A stretch of DNA of 64,000 nt from Flammeovirgaceae bacterium (GCA_016712035.1 JADJRT010000006.1:124001-188000); one strand, 5' to 3'; shown: positions 48,101 to 58,537, counted from the first letter of the stretch. A program made the numbers and translations. The notes: generated by a model not told the origin, from the sequence alone.

Positions 48101-49281
48101 CTTAAATACGCTGAAGAACTTTTGATCTTTTCTATGGTTTCATCATGCTCTCCGGTATCAGGGCCATTGATGGCATCCAGTATTAGTTTGTAAACAGTTT
48201 GCTCGCACAGGTATTCTGTAATTTCCGTTCTTGTATAGTAAGCACCAAAGGCTTTCTGGTTAATATACTTTTCAAAGATGTAACCCAGCACATCGGGGTT
48301 CAATTCATTGTCTTGTCCGCCTGGTGTATCGTTCAGGTTCCAACTGTAGTCTTTAAATAACTTCAACAGGTTTTCGAAGGCAACATCATTGATTTTAATT
48401 TTGCCGTTGTACTTCTTCTCAATCTTGTGTTGAAGAAAAAGTCCGCCATTCAAATACTTGACCTTACCTATCAACTTATTGGTTTCTGCGGAACGGTTTT
48501 TTTCTTCTTTCGCAAAGCCTTCGAAGAATAGTTTTTTCAGAAATACTTCGTAGTACTTGTTCTTGCCTAAGTTCTTCTTGCTGTATTCTAACTTAGCTGA
48601 GAGGTAGTCTGAATTGCCATCATCCAAAAAGAACTTGCGTTGCAAGAAGTAGATGAACATTAAGCGGTTCAGGATTACCGAAGCATACCACTTACGGTCG
48701 TTTTCATCGGTTATGCCTTCAATGAATTCAAGGAACCCATTAAACTCTTCCTGATAACTCTTGTAGAACTTTTTGGTAACGACTTCTACATCCAAGGCCG
48801 CTTTCATTCGGCTGGCTACCTCGGCAATGGGTATGTTACCTTTATTATCAAAATCACTAAGGTCAACTACCAGAGAGGAAAGTTTTCCAATAAATAAATC
48901 GCCCGGCTGGCCACGCATGTAGAAGTGATCGCGCGGCATCATTTTCTTGTCTTGCTTTTTCTCCCAATGCCAAATGCTTTGGCTTCTGTCCTTGTCTACA
49001 AAAATGCATACGTTCTCATAGTTTAGTTCACGAATGTATTTTGATATCTCCTTTCGTTGTGCCGAATCAGGTAACTCGCCATTGGCAAGGGTAATTTCGT
49101 ACACAACCGCCCCGGATAGTTCAGCTATTTGTTTTCTGTTAAAATTTATCTCTTTAACTATTTCCGTTTTAGCCTGCGTTGATTTAGGACTGCTCCATCC
49201 GAGTTCCTCGCGAAACAGTTCTCCAAACTCAAAGTTTTGAAGGGCAATTCGGGTTTTCTCTATATCAAGCTTTTTGGACAT
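45199..49281 (-). CDS. Eco57I-like N6-adenine DNA methyltransferase with C-terminal Schlafen/AlbA_2 domain, three frameshifts
   Basis: About 1,361 residues. The N-terminal part (1-340) includes NVCIFVDKDRSQSIWHWEK, common in large type IIG/BREX-like methyltransferases. Then come FGAYYTRTEITEYLCE (about 345), motif I LLDPACGSGAF (about 443-453) and, after a helical insertion, motif IV ITNPPWEIFKP (688-691 NPPW). A target-recognition-like region follows. The last 167 residues are an AlbA_2 domain (NKNLEFKSTLC, AAFLNSEGGTLLIGVTDEG, EFYVRLNASSVPL). Breaks at 47,785-47,788, 47,467-47,470 and 46,860-46,865 each need one extra base. No PD-(D/E)XK motif was found in it, so cleavage must come from partners. 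It starts 4 bases after the helicase stop. Confidence 0.85.
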
Positions 49282-49285
49282 TGCG

Positions 49286-52200
49286 TCAATTGTTTTTTAA
49301 ACCCATAGAACAAATAATCTGAGGCTCGCGCTTGGTGTCTGGCTCATCGGAATGAATGCATAAACGATCTTCTTCGCGAAGTGATACTACCAAATTAGCA
49401 AGAGAGTTATCATCCGCACCGGCTTTTAGTTGCCTGCCAATAATTTCCTTAGCAGCTTCTTTCAGCGGAAAGCGATAAATATCATCGATAGCCCGGCTTA
49501 GTTCATCTGTAACGAACAAGGTATTTTTATACTCCTCATAATATCGTTTCAAGTGCATGTAAATTCTGTAGCGCACACTTGTTTGTCTTCCCAACTGACC
49601 ACCTACATTGCTTTCAATGTCTTTAATGTAATCAAGGGCTTTGCCTAATAACGCGTGATGGTTGTCTAGTTTCTCAAGTGCTTTAGTAGTGGGGCCGCAA
49701 TGAGATGCTTTGAGTATAGTAAGCTGAGACTGGGTAATAATTTCTCCGTTGTTATCGACCCAGGCCAAAAGATCATTGTCCTCCGCTGTTCTCGAGTAAA
49801 CCACTATGCCTTCTTTTAGTGGATCATCTTCATTCTGCTTCGTGGCATATACCACATTGGGCATATCGGGAATGGTTTTCAGTAAAGAAGGATCATTGTC
49901 GGTTGCGTTTTTCCAGATTTGATAAGCATAAGACGCTAAGTCTACTTCGCCATCATCTTCTTCATCGAGAATGCCAGACTGTTCACTATAGAGTGCTTCC
50001 AATTGGCTTCTTATCTTTTGATTGTCGAAGAAAATTTCATCAGGCGAACTTAAGACTTCATCGCTTTGCTCAAGTCTGGTTTTTAAACGGCTTCGCAGCT
50101 GAATAATTTTTTCAATGCCATCTTCCGGCAGGAAGGAGTAGCAATAAATTTTCTCAGCCTTCTGTCCAATTCGATCGACACGGCCTGCTCGCTGTATTAA
50201 TCGAATGATTGCCCAAGGCAAATCGTAGTTGACAATGATGTGAGAGTCTTGCAGATTCTGGCCTTCGCTTAAGACATCAGTACTCACTAACACACGAATT
50301 TCCTTGTCAGGTGCAACTTCATTACGCTTATCATTACTTACAGGGCTAAAGCGATAGGCGTATGCGGTAGGGTCCTCCGCATCACCCGTTACACAATCGA
50401 TTTGTTTAACACCTCGTTTCTTTAGTTGCTCCGTCAGGTAATAGGCAGTATCAGCAAACTGGGTAAAGATTAAAACCTTTTCCTTACTATGCTTCTTTTG
50501 AACCAAATTGTCCAAAGCATTCAACTGCCTGTCTTGCTCAGCACTCCAATTCTTCCCGAGTAATGATATCTTCAATAATTCACGACTATCAGAAAGCAAA
50601 GCCGCTTTCAACTTAGCAGTGAATAAATGACTTCCAATCCAATCAAATCGGTTGTGGTATTTTTTATTCAGTATATCGTAAATTTTTCCGGCCTGACTCA
50701 GGTAATCTTCTTCCTTTTGCAGAAGACCCATGCCGTTCGGATTTTCTTCCATGCTTTCCTGATCCCGGTCTTCCAGATAATCATCGAGCATGGCTACATC
50801 TTGTTTCCCTATTGGGAATGCCAGCTTGTTCTCTATAGCATAGATGAAAAGGAAGTTACGAAGAATATGTCTTCCGAGAGAAAGAAGGAAGGCATGGCCA
50901 CTACTTTCGAGTCGTTTGAAAAGATTCGTTCGCGCAAATCCTTTTAGTCGTGCACCGGCACGACCTAAGTTCGCTTGTATAGTAAGCTCTTCGTTTGTGG
51001 CAATTGGTTCTGGAAGTTTCTCCTGATAAATCTCCTGCCCAAGTCCGTAGCGGGGAAGGTTTAGTTTATTGATAATCTCAACAACAGCATCACTGTAAAG
51101 TTTAGCGTATTGATCATTCGGGTCGTTTATATCAAAATGATACTGCGCCTTTTTAGGAATACGATCCGGGAAGTAGGAGCGACTACCGTCAGCAAAGGTT
51201 AAAAATTTTCTACCAGAAGTAGTATCTGCTTCCGTGTAGTATTGCTTAATAAAGCTTCTGGTTCTGCGAACAAGATAGAGCCTCATTAATTCGCGCCAGT
51301 CGTCAGGATAATGACTTTTCTCAAATGCAGCGATACTTCTTATTGGCGTTTGGAATTTACCTTCGAATAGAATTTTACCACCAACACTTTCAACGAACTG
51401 TTCCGGTGCAATCCCTAAGTCCGCATCCTCAGGTAGAAATAGACGAAGCTGGTTTGAAAGATCGATGTAACTCTTATTAAAAGGAGTTGCCGAAAGCAAA
51501 ATTACCTTGCTATCATTCAGGTGGATGTATTCTTGAATTGATTTGAAACGTTTGCCTTCTCTATTTCTCAGGTTGTGACTTTCATCGATAATAACCAAGC
51601 GATATCGTCTCATCTTTGGCAAAAGATTCTGCACTTGAGATATTGGGATGACCTTTGCCCTTAATTGATACTTGTGTACATAGTCCTCCCACATGTGCAT
51701 GAGGTTCTTCGGGCAGATGATGAGTGTCTCCAGATAAAAATCATCTTCAAATACCTTTGCCAGTGCAGTCGCGGTAATAGTCTTACCCAGTCCAACCACA
51801 TCGCCAATGATTACGCCACCGCGTTTATTCAAATGATGCGCAGCAACTTGAACCGCCTTTTGTTGAAACTCTAAAAGTTGCCGTTCGAAAACTTTTGAAA
51901 GCTTGAATTCAGAAATGCCGGATCGAGCTTCACGGCTAAGATGGTAAGCCATCTTTAAGTAGATGTGAAATGGTTCAAGAAGTTTATCGGCAGCCCAACT
52001 TGTATCAATGATTTCTGCCAGCTCTAAGGAAATGTCAATACAAAATTTATCGTCCCAACGATCGTTGAACCATTTAGAGAGTTTGTTACTGGCGTCTTTA
52101 TCCAGCACATCAACATTAAGCTCTCCTGAAGAGATAGACCTGAAAGTGTAAGATTACTGCTGCCCACATACCCAATGATCGGATTGATCTTGTCGTCCCG

Positions 52201-52635
52201 AAAGCATAAATACAACTTGGCGTGAAGAGAATGGCGTAAGAAAAGCTTAACAACGACTTTACCTTTCCTAATTTGATCAGATAATCTGCGAAGGCCTCTT
52301 TCATCGTCCTCAGTTGGAATACCGATAGTGAGTTGGTCTTTGAATTCCTGAGCAAGCCTTTTCTTAATAAGTATTACGGTCTGGTTGTCAATAGGCTGTG
52401 CCTCAATCCGTGCAAAATATTCGCGGATAAGCTCTTGCGGATGCTTTTGCATTCCAACCAAAAGGCGGCATCGGTTTTCTTCATTGCCTTCCCAAGGTTC
52501 AATATGTTTGGCTATTTGCTTCCAGCCACGGAGATTGAAATATCCAACGCAAAAGTCAGCTCGCCTTGAGACCTCTAATGAATCTCGTAAACCCTGAACC
52601 AGATGGTTCTCAATGTTGTCAAAAATTACTGGCAT
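49286..52635 (-). CDS. PLD-nuclease/SNF2-helicase fusion, one frameshift
   Basis: About 1,116 residues, first gene of the operon. Residues 1-170 are a phospholipase-D-type domain with one HxK motif (HAKLYL, His138-x-Lys140) followed by YVGSSNLTLSG, so dimerisation would be needed for activity. After the break at 52,125-52,126 (one base missing; restored reading SLQGELNVDVLDK) comes a RapA/HepA-like SF2 translocase: GDVVGLGKT (about 277-285), DESH (about 350), SATPFN (about 381), and C-terminal VLVSTDVLSEGQNLQDS and IRLIQRAGRVDRIGQ. ATP-dependent movement on DNA plus cleavage or nicking is the family expectation. Followed after 4 bases by the methyltransferase. Confidence 0.87.
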
Positions 52636-53073
52636 CCTTCAAAATTGCATTAATTGTCAATATAATTACTTTATGCAACTTGTCACGTGTCTGCCTTTTA
52701 GTTCGTGGTAATAAAAAAAAAGCCCCCTAAAATGTGAGCTCTGAAACGGAAACCTCAAGCCACAAGAACCTGAGGAAAACCTCTTTGATGCCAGAGGGAA
52801 ACCATGCAAACAGGAATGGCCTAACGCCAAACCGAAAACCGAGCGACAGCCACCAGCCACCGATGCGGACACGAATGATATATTTAAACATAGCGCGATC
52901 ACACGGGACCGGATAGAAAGATGCAAGGGCTGCCGTAAAAAAATACTACCCGAGGGAATGTGTGTTGGCAGGAGGGGAGGGTGGAGATTTTTTTACGAGC
53001 AGGCGCAGCGAACCCTTGCGGCTTTCTATTCCGCACGCCCGTAACTTTGTGTTATGTTTAAGTATTTTAAACC
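52636..53073. other. Divergent regulatory region and unusual non-coding stretch
   Basis: The 438 bases contain the promoter region of the defence-like operon (AT-rich 52,636-52,720). A 200-base stretch (52,720-52,930) has different composition; read on the minus strand it ends in GGGGGC followed by ten T, like a small transcript with a terminator, though I see no strong stem. The right side (52,945-53,040) is G/C-rich and without a clear frame. Confidence 0.4.
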
Positions 53074-53527
53074 ATGAACAACATTTGGTCAAAACTCCGT
53101 CCGTTATCAAAGCTCGATCAACTTGCTGAAACCATTACCAAGACAGCGTTTATCTTATCTGAGAATCATAACGTTATTACCAGTTATGTAGAACACAGAG
53201 GAGCCAACTTCCGAATAGCCGATTTGAAAAAGGAGAGGAGTTTGATATTCTGTGCCGGCAGATTTGTATTGACAAAACCACCTACTCTTTTATTCCTCAC
53301 AATCATCTTGAGAGAGGTTTGCGTTCAGACTTGCTAATTGGTCTGGTATTGTTTGTCGATGATCAAAAGCCAGTGAAGTATTTATTTCCGTCAACTGTTT
53401 GGCAAAACCCTAATCAACTTTTACTAATACTGCTGTCAAGCATAACGAGTATGGGATAAGCGTGAATAAGAAAACATTTGCTGATCTCTCTGAGTACACC
53501 TTTGAGAAACAAATACTCAATTATTGA
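53074..53527 (+). CDS. Hypothetical protein, two frameshifts
   Basis: Reconstruction with one extra G near 53,236 and one extra T near 53,422 gives about 151 residues: NNIWSKLRPLSKLDQLAET, then EEFDILCRQICIDKTTYSF, HNHLERGLRSDLLIGLVLF, and a C-terminus GISVNKKTFADLSEYTFEK. The family is not recognised. It is divergent from the defence-like operon and could be its neighbour gene or part of the same island. Confidence 0.5.
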
Positions 53528-53865
53528 AACCAACATTATGTTAAGTAACGCTAGCGCGGTGGCCTGGCAAAATAGCGGGGGTGCGATGGCACGTGGGGAG
53601 AAGCATTATTTTGCCTAGATTTTTTGCATACTTTTTTATCAATGAAAAAGTATGAGCCCAGCGGCTTGAGCGTTAACGAATAAATCATAGCACACAAATC
53701 GTTTAGGATCAAACAAATATCAAATAGATCATGGAGCGATGGATCAAGCATGTGTAATGCTGGCTTTGGTTGTGTCAGGCATGTGCGGCCAGCAATTACT
53801 TATGCTTGGCGCGTTGGTGGATTAAATGCGCGTGGGCAAAAACTTTCCTGCTCAATTGTTTCAAA

Positions 53866-53945
53866 TTACCTAGACGTTCAAGGACGAGGTGCGCACGGCC
53901 CGGATGAGCCTGCCTGCGCGTAGCCGCTTCGGCAAAGGCAGGCGC
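53866..53945. repeat. Copy of the GAGGTGCGCACGGCCCGGAT intergenic repeat
   Basis: Nearly identical over about 80 bases to 34,543-34,625. It lies in the 619-base gap 53,528-54,146, which otherwise holds only palindromes (below) and no convincing gene. Confidence 0.75.
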
Positions 53946-54086
53946 GGCCTTGAGCGGCTATTTAATATAACGTCAAATTATATAACTGTGCGGTGGCGTG
54001 TGCGTGAACAATCCCGAACTTCAATCAGAACCGTAAACCCCCAGACACGTATTGAAATGGGCCTGTGCGTGGCATACGTGGATGGT

Positions 54087-54160
54087 TAACATAATATCAT
54101 TATATAACTGCGGGTCAGCCACTTAGCCCGGAAAGAGTTATATAATTTATATTATGTTAA
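54087..54160. repeat. Long perfect-arm palindrome overlapping the 3' end of the LRR gene
   Basis: Left arm 54,087-54,110 (TTAACATAATAT, then ATTATATAACT) and right arm 54,137-54,160 (AGTTATATAAT, then ATATTATGTTAA) pair over about 23 of 24 bases around a GC-rich loop. A related arm, TAACGTCAAATTATATAACT, is at 53,971. The LRR stop codon (54,147-54,149) lies within the right arm, so the last codons of the protein are supplied by the repeat. It may serve as that gene's terminator. Confidence 0.7.
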
Positions 54161-56594
54161 ATAGAATATTTGCCCTACCATAGTACACAACCTTACAATC
54201 AGGATTATTGTCTTTGAAGGCAGCTACCCTCTTTGCAGACACGTTTGAATTGTAACACGTAAGCTTCAGCAACGAGCGATTGCTAACCGGATCTAGTTTG
54301 CGCACAGCGGTGTTGCTGCAATCCAATGAGTTAAGTGCTGGCAGTTCTTCAAAATCATCAAGCTTCCTAATTAACGTACCACTACAATCCAGACTTTTTA
54401 ATTTTTCAATCCCCGTAAGATTCTAAAATCTTCCAACGGGGTATCGGAAAGATCTAGAAATTCAAGTCCATCCAACGTGGCCAGGGCTTCGATATTTCTC
54501 ACCGGACTCTTCCTGGCCGTCAACGAACGCATACCCGTATGGTTAGCCAGTGGCGTTAAATCTGTAATCTCAGTATCTGAAATGTATAAATCCGTTAATC
54601 GGATAAACTCGTCCAAAGGTTGTAGATCAGTAATGGGTTTGGATTCTATTCGCAACTGCTCTCCCGCTATCAATTTATGAAGCGCTTCAGTGGTTACCGG
54701 TTCTGTGCCCACTTCAGCGAGAAACGATTCCTTCCATGCATCGGGCAGCTCGCCACCATCGTTTGAGTTTCGTTGTTTTATAAACTACCAGACTGGTTGG
54801 GTTGGTATCCATAAATCGCTTTACAATGTAATCGTCAAGCTCTGTGTTGTCGGCATATAAGACTTTGAGATTTGGTAATACCAATTCCGGGTTCAGGCTT
54901 TTTATTTGCGTATTGTTCGCGTGCACAACAGTCAGCTTTTTAAACTGATTAATCACCGAGATGTCTCCTACATGGGTATCGCTGATGTCAAGATACGTTA
55001 CATCCATAAAAGGCTGCAAGGGCGACAAATCAGAAACTGAGGTGTTGGCTAATATTATTGTGTGTAACTGGCGAAGTTGCCCAAGTGGTTCGATATCTGT
55101 AATACCGGTATTCGAAACATTGATTGAATCTAACTTAGTGAGTTTGGCCAACTCCTCTTTTGAAGGATCTCTACTAATTTTTGCTGCGTTTACGAAAATA
55201 GTTTGCCAGGCAGGCGTGAGTCTACCCCACCAGCTCTTTAAATCTTCGCTATCAAAAATAACAAGCACGGAAGGATTGGATGTCATAAACGTTTCAGCCA
55301 CTTCGCGTTTGATAGGTGTATGATCGCAATAAATTCGTCTTAAGTTGGGCAGGTCTTGCAACGGAGATAAATCAGAAGCCAGCGAATAGTTAACATATAA
55401 CTCAGTAAGCCCAATCATATTTTTTAACGCCCCGAGGTCAGCAATCTTAGTACTGTCAAGTTTCAGTACGTTCAGATTTTGCAATGTAGCCAGCGAGCTT
55501 AGGTTGGTTACAGTTGTATTGGAAAGATTTAATTCTACCAACTCACGCAAGCTATCCAAAGGCAGCAGGCTACTGATGCCCGAGGCTTTTAGATTGAGGC
55601 GTTGTAATTTCTCAGCACGTTCAATGGCTGCGTAGCTAAGTAGATTTGTTCCACTTAAATCCAGTTGCTGCAGTTCGGGCATCTTTTCAATAACTGATAT
55701 ATCAGTAACGGCCGTGTTGCTGATAGAAAGATTGGTGAGTTTAGAAGAGTAACGAAGTGCCGTAATGTCCTCCGTTTTTGTACCCGATAGACTTAAGTCT
55801 GTTAATTCAGTAAGATTTCTAATCGGACTCAAGTCAGTCACCTTTGATTTCGCAAGATTGAGTGACTTCAAATTATAAAGCTGTCCCAGCGGCTCAATAT
55901 CTTTTATAAAGATATTTCCGGTCACGTCAATTTCTGTAATGGCCGTCATCCGCTTTAAATCGGCAACCTGAACACTGTCTACTAATTTCAACTTTCGTTG
56001 AAAGACAGATTGCCATTCGTAGCTCAACTGATTCCACCAATAGGTAAGTGCTACGCTCTCGTCAAACTCATTCGTGTAAATACTTACAATCTTCAGGTCT
56101 TGGGTCTCCTGGTTATAATTCACTTCAACATAGCGGGGCATTGAATTATTTACCGTCTCCCCTTCTAATGTGGTGCCACGCAGATTGCGCAGCAATTTCA
56201 CTTTATAGAATACATTATTGTCCGCTTGCTTTCCGTCCTGGATGTCTTCAATGGTGAATTCAAATTTTACATCCGTAAAGAAAAAGTCAACATCCTTTAA
56301 ATACGCGGGCACATCTTTATTGGTAATTACATCGCGTTTGGCTGCCAGGTCGTCTTCAATCTGCACTTTGCTGTCGCGGAATATTTTGGCATAACTCTCC
56401 GTAACCAGTACTTCTTTGTCGCGTGCTGAGGTTTTACTACTACCGAGCGTGTTGAGCATGAATTCCAAAAAGGAAATCATGTTTTTTACTTTAGCATGCT
56501 CAGGCGATTCTTCTTTTTGACTCGTCGGGGCTTGCAAACTGCACACAAATGTTAAGAGTAAAACCAAAAGTATGGACGCGCGCCTAGTTCTCAT
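54147..56594 (-). CDS. Secreted leucine-rich-repeat protein, two frameshifts
   Basis: About 815 residues from ATG 56,594, which starts a signal peptide (ASILLVLLLTFVCSLQA). Residues 40-190 form an N-terminal region of unknown fold. Then about 23-residue internalin-like LRRs begin (LYNLKSLNLAKSKVTDLSPI, LTDLSLSGTKTEDITAL and so on), interrupted twice by WW-containing spacers (SWWGRLTPAWQTIFVNA, RWWRELPDAWKESFLAE) that restart a new LRR block. Breaks are near 54,752 and 54,424 (one base missing each). It belongs to a four-gene same-strand envelope cluster and is likely exported to the periplasm or surface for protein binding. Confidence 0.82.
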
Positions 56595-56645
56595 GATGCA
56601 CGTATCGTCTGAGTATTTCCTCATCCCCGGCATGGGTTAACTTAA

Positions 56646-57413
56646 CTAAGTTGGAGATAAGCTAGCCCGTATTATACCAGGTCGATTGAATTCTGCTAAC
56701 TCAAAATACCAACCGGGTATCTGAAAGAAATGAAACTTCACTTGCTCTACCGATTTGTAGTTCATACTCCCCTTCTTGGTTTCGTATAGAAACACAGAAA
56801 GGTGATCGGGGGTAAATTGTTTGCTTACAAATTGAGCTACGCTGTCTTTATTCAAAAATGCTTTCCGCAAATTCATAAAGTCTAGCTCATGGCTCATGGG
56901 ATGCAAAAACTTGCCGACCACCACCGTGTCTCTTTTAAAAGAAGGATCAAACATATCGGCATGAGCTTTATAAATCACCCATCGCGTGCCGAGGTGATGT
57001 TTCTCCAGTTCCATAAACAAGGTTATCGGTTGATCTTTGCCATTTACTGTAAAGGTTGCCTGCAGTTCGGCAAACCAATTGCCCCCATGAAAATCAAGGG
57101 TTACCGGATCTTTCTTCTCCAGTACATCGTTAACAAACTGACCTTTTAAATCGTGGCTGATGCCGGTATTTGATCGATCGAATAATATTTCGAGATACTT
57201 TTTTCGGAGTTTTACATTTCGGTATTGCTTATCGGTGGAATAATAGCGCTCCCCTTTCTCATCTTCCTCGCCATTGAAGCGTCTGAAAAATTGATTGATC
57301 TGTTTGGTCTCCGCATAAAGCTTACTCTCATCTTTCATTTCATCTACAAGTTGTGCCTGCAGATGAAAGGAAAGGCCAATCAGAAAAATAAGCAGTACCT
57401 TTTTCAAAATCAT
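56646..57413 (-). CDS. Exported hypothetical protein
   Basis: 255 residues with a signal peptide (KKVLLIFLIGLSFHLQAQ). The body is mixed alpha/beta (YSTDKQYRNVKLRKKYLEIL, VTLDFHGGNWFAELQATFTV, VEQVKFHFFQIPGWYFELAE) with no family I recognise. Its ATG overlaps the stop of the upstream gene by four bases, so the two are translated together. The LRR gene follows 51 bases on. Confidence 0.68.
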   Translation of the reverse strand: MILKKVLLIFLIGLSFHLQAQLVDEMKDESKLYAETKQINQFFRRFNGEEDEKGERYYSTDKQYRNVKLRKKYLEILFDRSNTGISHDLKGQFVNDVLEKKDPVTLDFHGGNWFAELQATFTVNGKDQPITLFMELEKHHLGTRWVIYKAHADMFDPSFKRDTVVVGKFLHPMSHELDFMNLRKAFLNKDSVAQFVSKQFTPDHLSVFLYETKKGSMNYKSVEQVKFHFFQIPGWYFELAEFNRPGIIRASLSPT

Positions 57414-57985
57414 TGAGAGGTTTCTGTCACCCGAATATCACCTAGCAATACATCCCAGAACTCAACCGTGCGACCGGCAATCTGAGTTTTCTTGCGATCT
57501 ACATAGATCGTAATATCTTTCTTGGTTGTGTCTTTGTATTTCAAACCATCATCCGACTCACCTTCGAAGCGTTGGTAGATGGTGATTACGCCTACATAAC
57601 GGCCATCGGGCTGGCGTTCCAAATCGCTGATGTAGTGAATGTCGTACCACTGAATTTTAACGCGATCATAATTGAGGGCAATCAGGTGTTCGAAATACGC
57701 ACGCACTTTATAATAGGTAACATCTTTATGATTGAGTGACGACACGCCCATCTCACTGCCTTCGGCAAATAACTCCCCTGCCCGATCCATGACACGCGTG
57801 GCTTCAGAGTACGGGGTCTTTTTGTTTCCAATGATGGAGATATATTTACTCAGATCCTTAACTTTTTCAAGCGCCAATGAGTCAATAGCCTGCTTTCGCT
57901 TTGGACTGATCTCTCCGGTTTGTGCCATCAACAAACCGCTGGATAGAAACAGGGCCGCCAATAATGTATATAAGTACTTTATCAT
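57410..57985 (-). CDS. Exported hypothetical protein
   Basis: 191 residues with a signal peptide (LYTLLAALFLSSGLLMAQ). It resembles a SnoaL/NTF2-like small domain in its spacing of aromatic residues (YYKVRAYFEHLIALNYD, IQWYDIHYISDLERQPDGRY), but this is weak. It is the second gene of the cluster and coupled to the next by an ATGA overlap. Confidence 0.65.
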   Translation of the reverse strand: MIKYLYTLLAALFLSSGLLMAQTGEISPKRKQAIDSLALEKVKDLSKYISIIGNKKTPYSEATRVMDRAGELFAEGSEMGVSSLNHKDVTYYKVRAYFEHLIALNYDRVKIQWYDIHYISDLERQPDGRYVGVITIYQRFEGESDDGLKYKDTTKKDITIYVDRKKTQIAGRTVEFWDVLLGDIRVTETSQ

Positions 57986-58009
57986 GATGTATGATTTTAG
58001 AGATTGAAA

Positions 58010-58537
58010 TTAATTTTTGGTAACCAGTTCTACTTCTGTAATCTTGCCTGCGCTATCAAACTGAAGTTGATTGATCTTGTTAGCACTTTTCTTCTGATCT
58101 TTCAGGTAGTTCAAATAAGCACCGATGGTCGTGGGCCTATCATAATCCTTCTGGCCATTCTCTTCGCTAATCACAATCAAAACCGGAGTATCTTTTGAAG
58201 CAAACAAGGAAAGCGCTTCGCTAATGCTGCTATTCGCGGATGCTAAACTGCTGGCGTTAGCAATGGCCGAGAAATAAGTATCCAATTTTCGATACGGCTC
58301 CGTCTCTTTTCTTTTAGCTTCTGCAGCCCGCGCCTCCGCTTCCAGTTCTTGCTTTCGCCTGGTCTCTTCTTCCTGCTGTTTACGCATAGCCGCCTCTTGT
58401 TCCATTTTAGCTTTCTCAGCAGCTGGATCAGTTACATCCATGGCAGCTTTTTTACTTTTACAACCTGCACCTACTAATACGAGCAGGATTACAAGCACGG
58501 ATATTCCTTGTCTTAGTGAAAATCGGGTTACTATCAT
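58010..58537 (-). CDS. Coiled-coil lipoprotein
   Basis: 175 residues: a lipoprotein signal with lipobox VGAGC (Cys26) is followed by a charged coiled coil (about 40-80, EKAKMEQEAAMRKQQEEETR). A small C-terminal domain follows (LIVISEENGQKDYDRPTTIG). It is first in the four-gene cluster, so it may anchor the complex in the outer membrane, with the coiled coil spanning the periplasm. This role is inference from architecture. Confidence 0.7.
   Translation of the reverse strand: MIVTRFSLRQGISVLVILLVLVGAGCKSKKAAMDVTDPAAEKAKMEQEAAMRKQQEEETRRKQELEAEARAAEAKRKETEPYRKLDTYFSAIANASSLASANSSISEALSLFASKDTPVLIVISEENGQKDYDRPTTIGAYLNYLKDQKKSANKINQLQFDSAGKITEVELVTKN

Noticed and set aside
45199..49281. Programmed frameshifting in the methyltransferase
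   Set aside because: Three breaks in different A/T runs without slippery heptamers or stimulatory structures match the window-wide indel pattern.
43980..52635. Calling the operon DISARM or BREX
   Set aside because: DrmA/DrmB (DUF1998) and PglZ/BrxC/BrxL markers are absent; only individual domain types are shared.
52666..52926. 86-codon frame overlapping the region upstream of the helicase
   Set aside because: The translation is low-complexity Ser/Phe/Gly with no domain, and the region looks non-coding.
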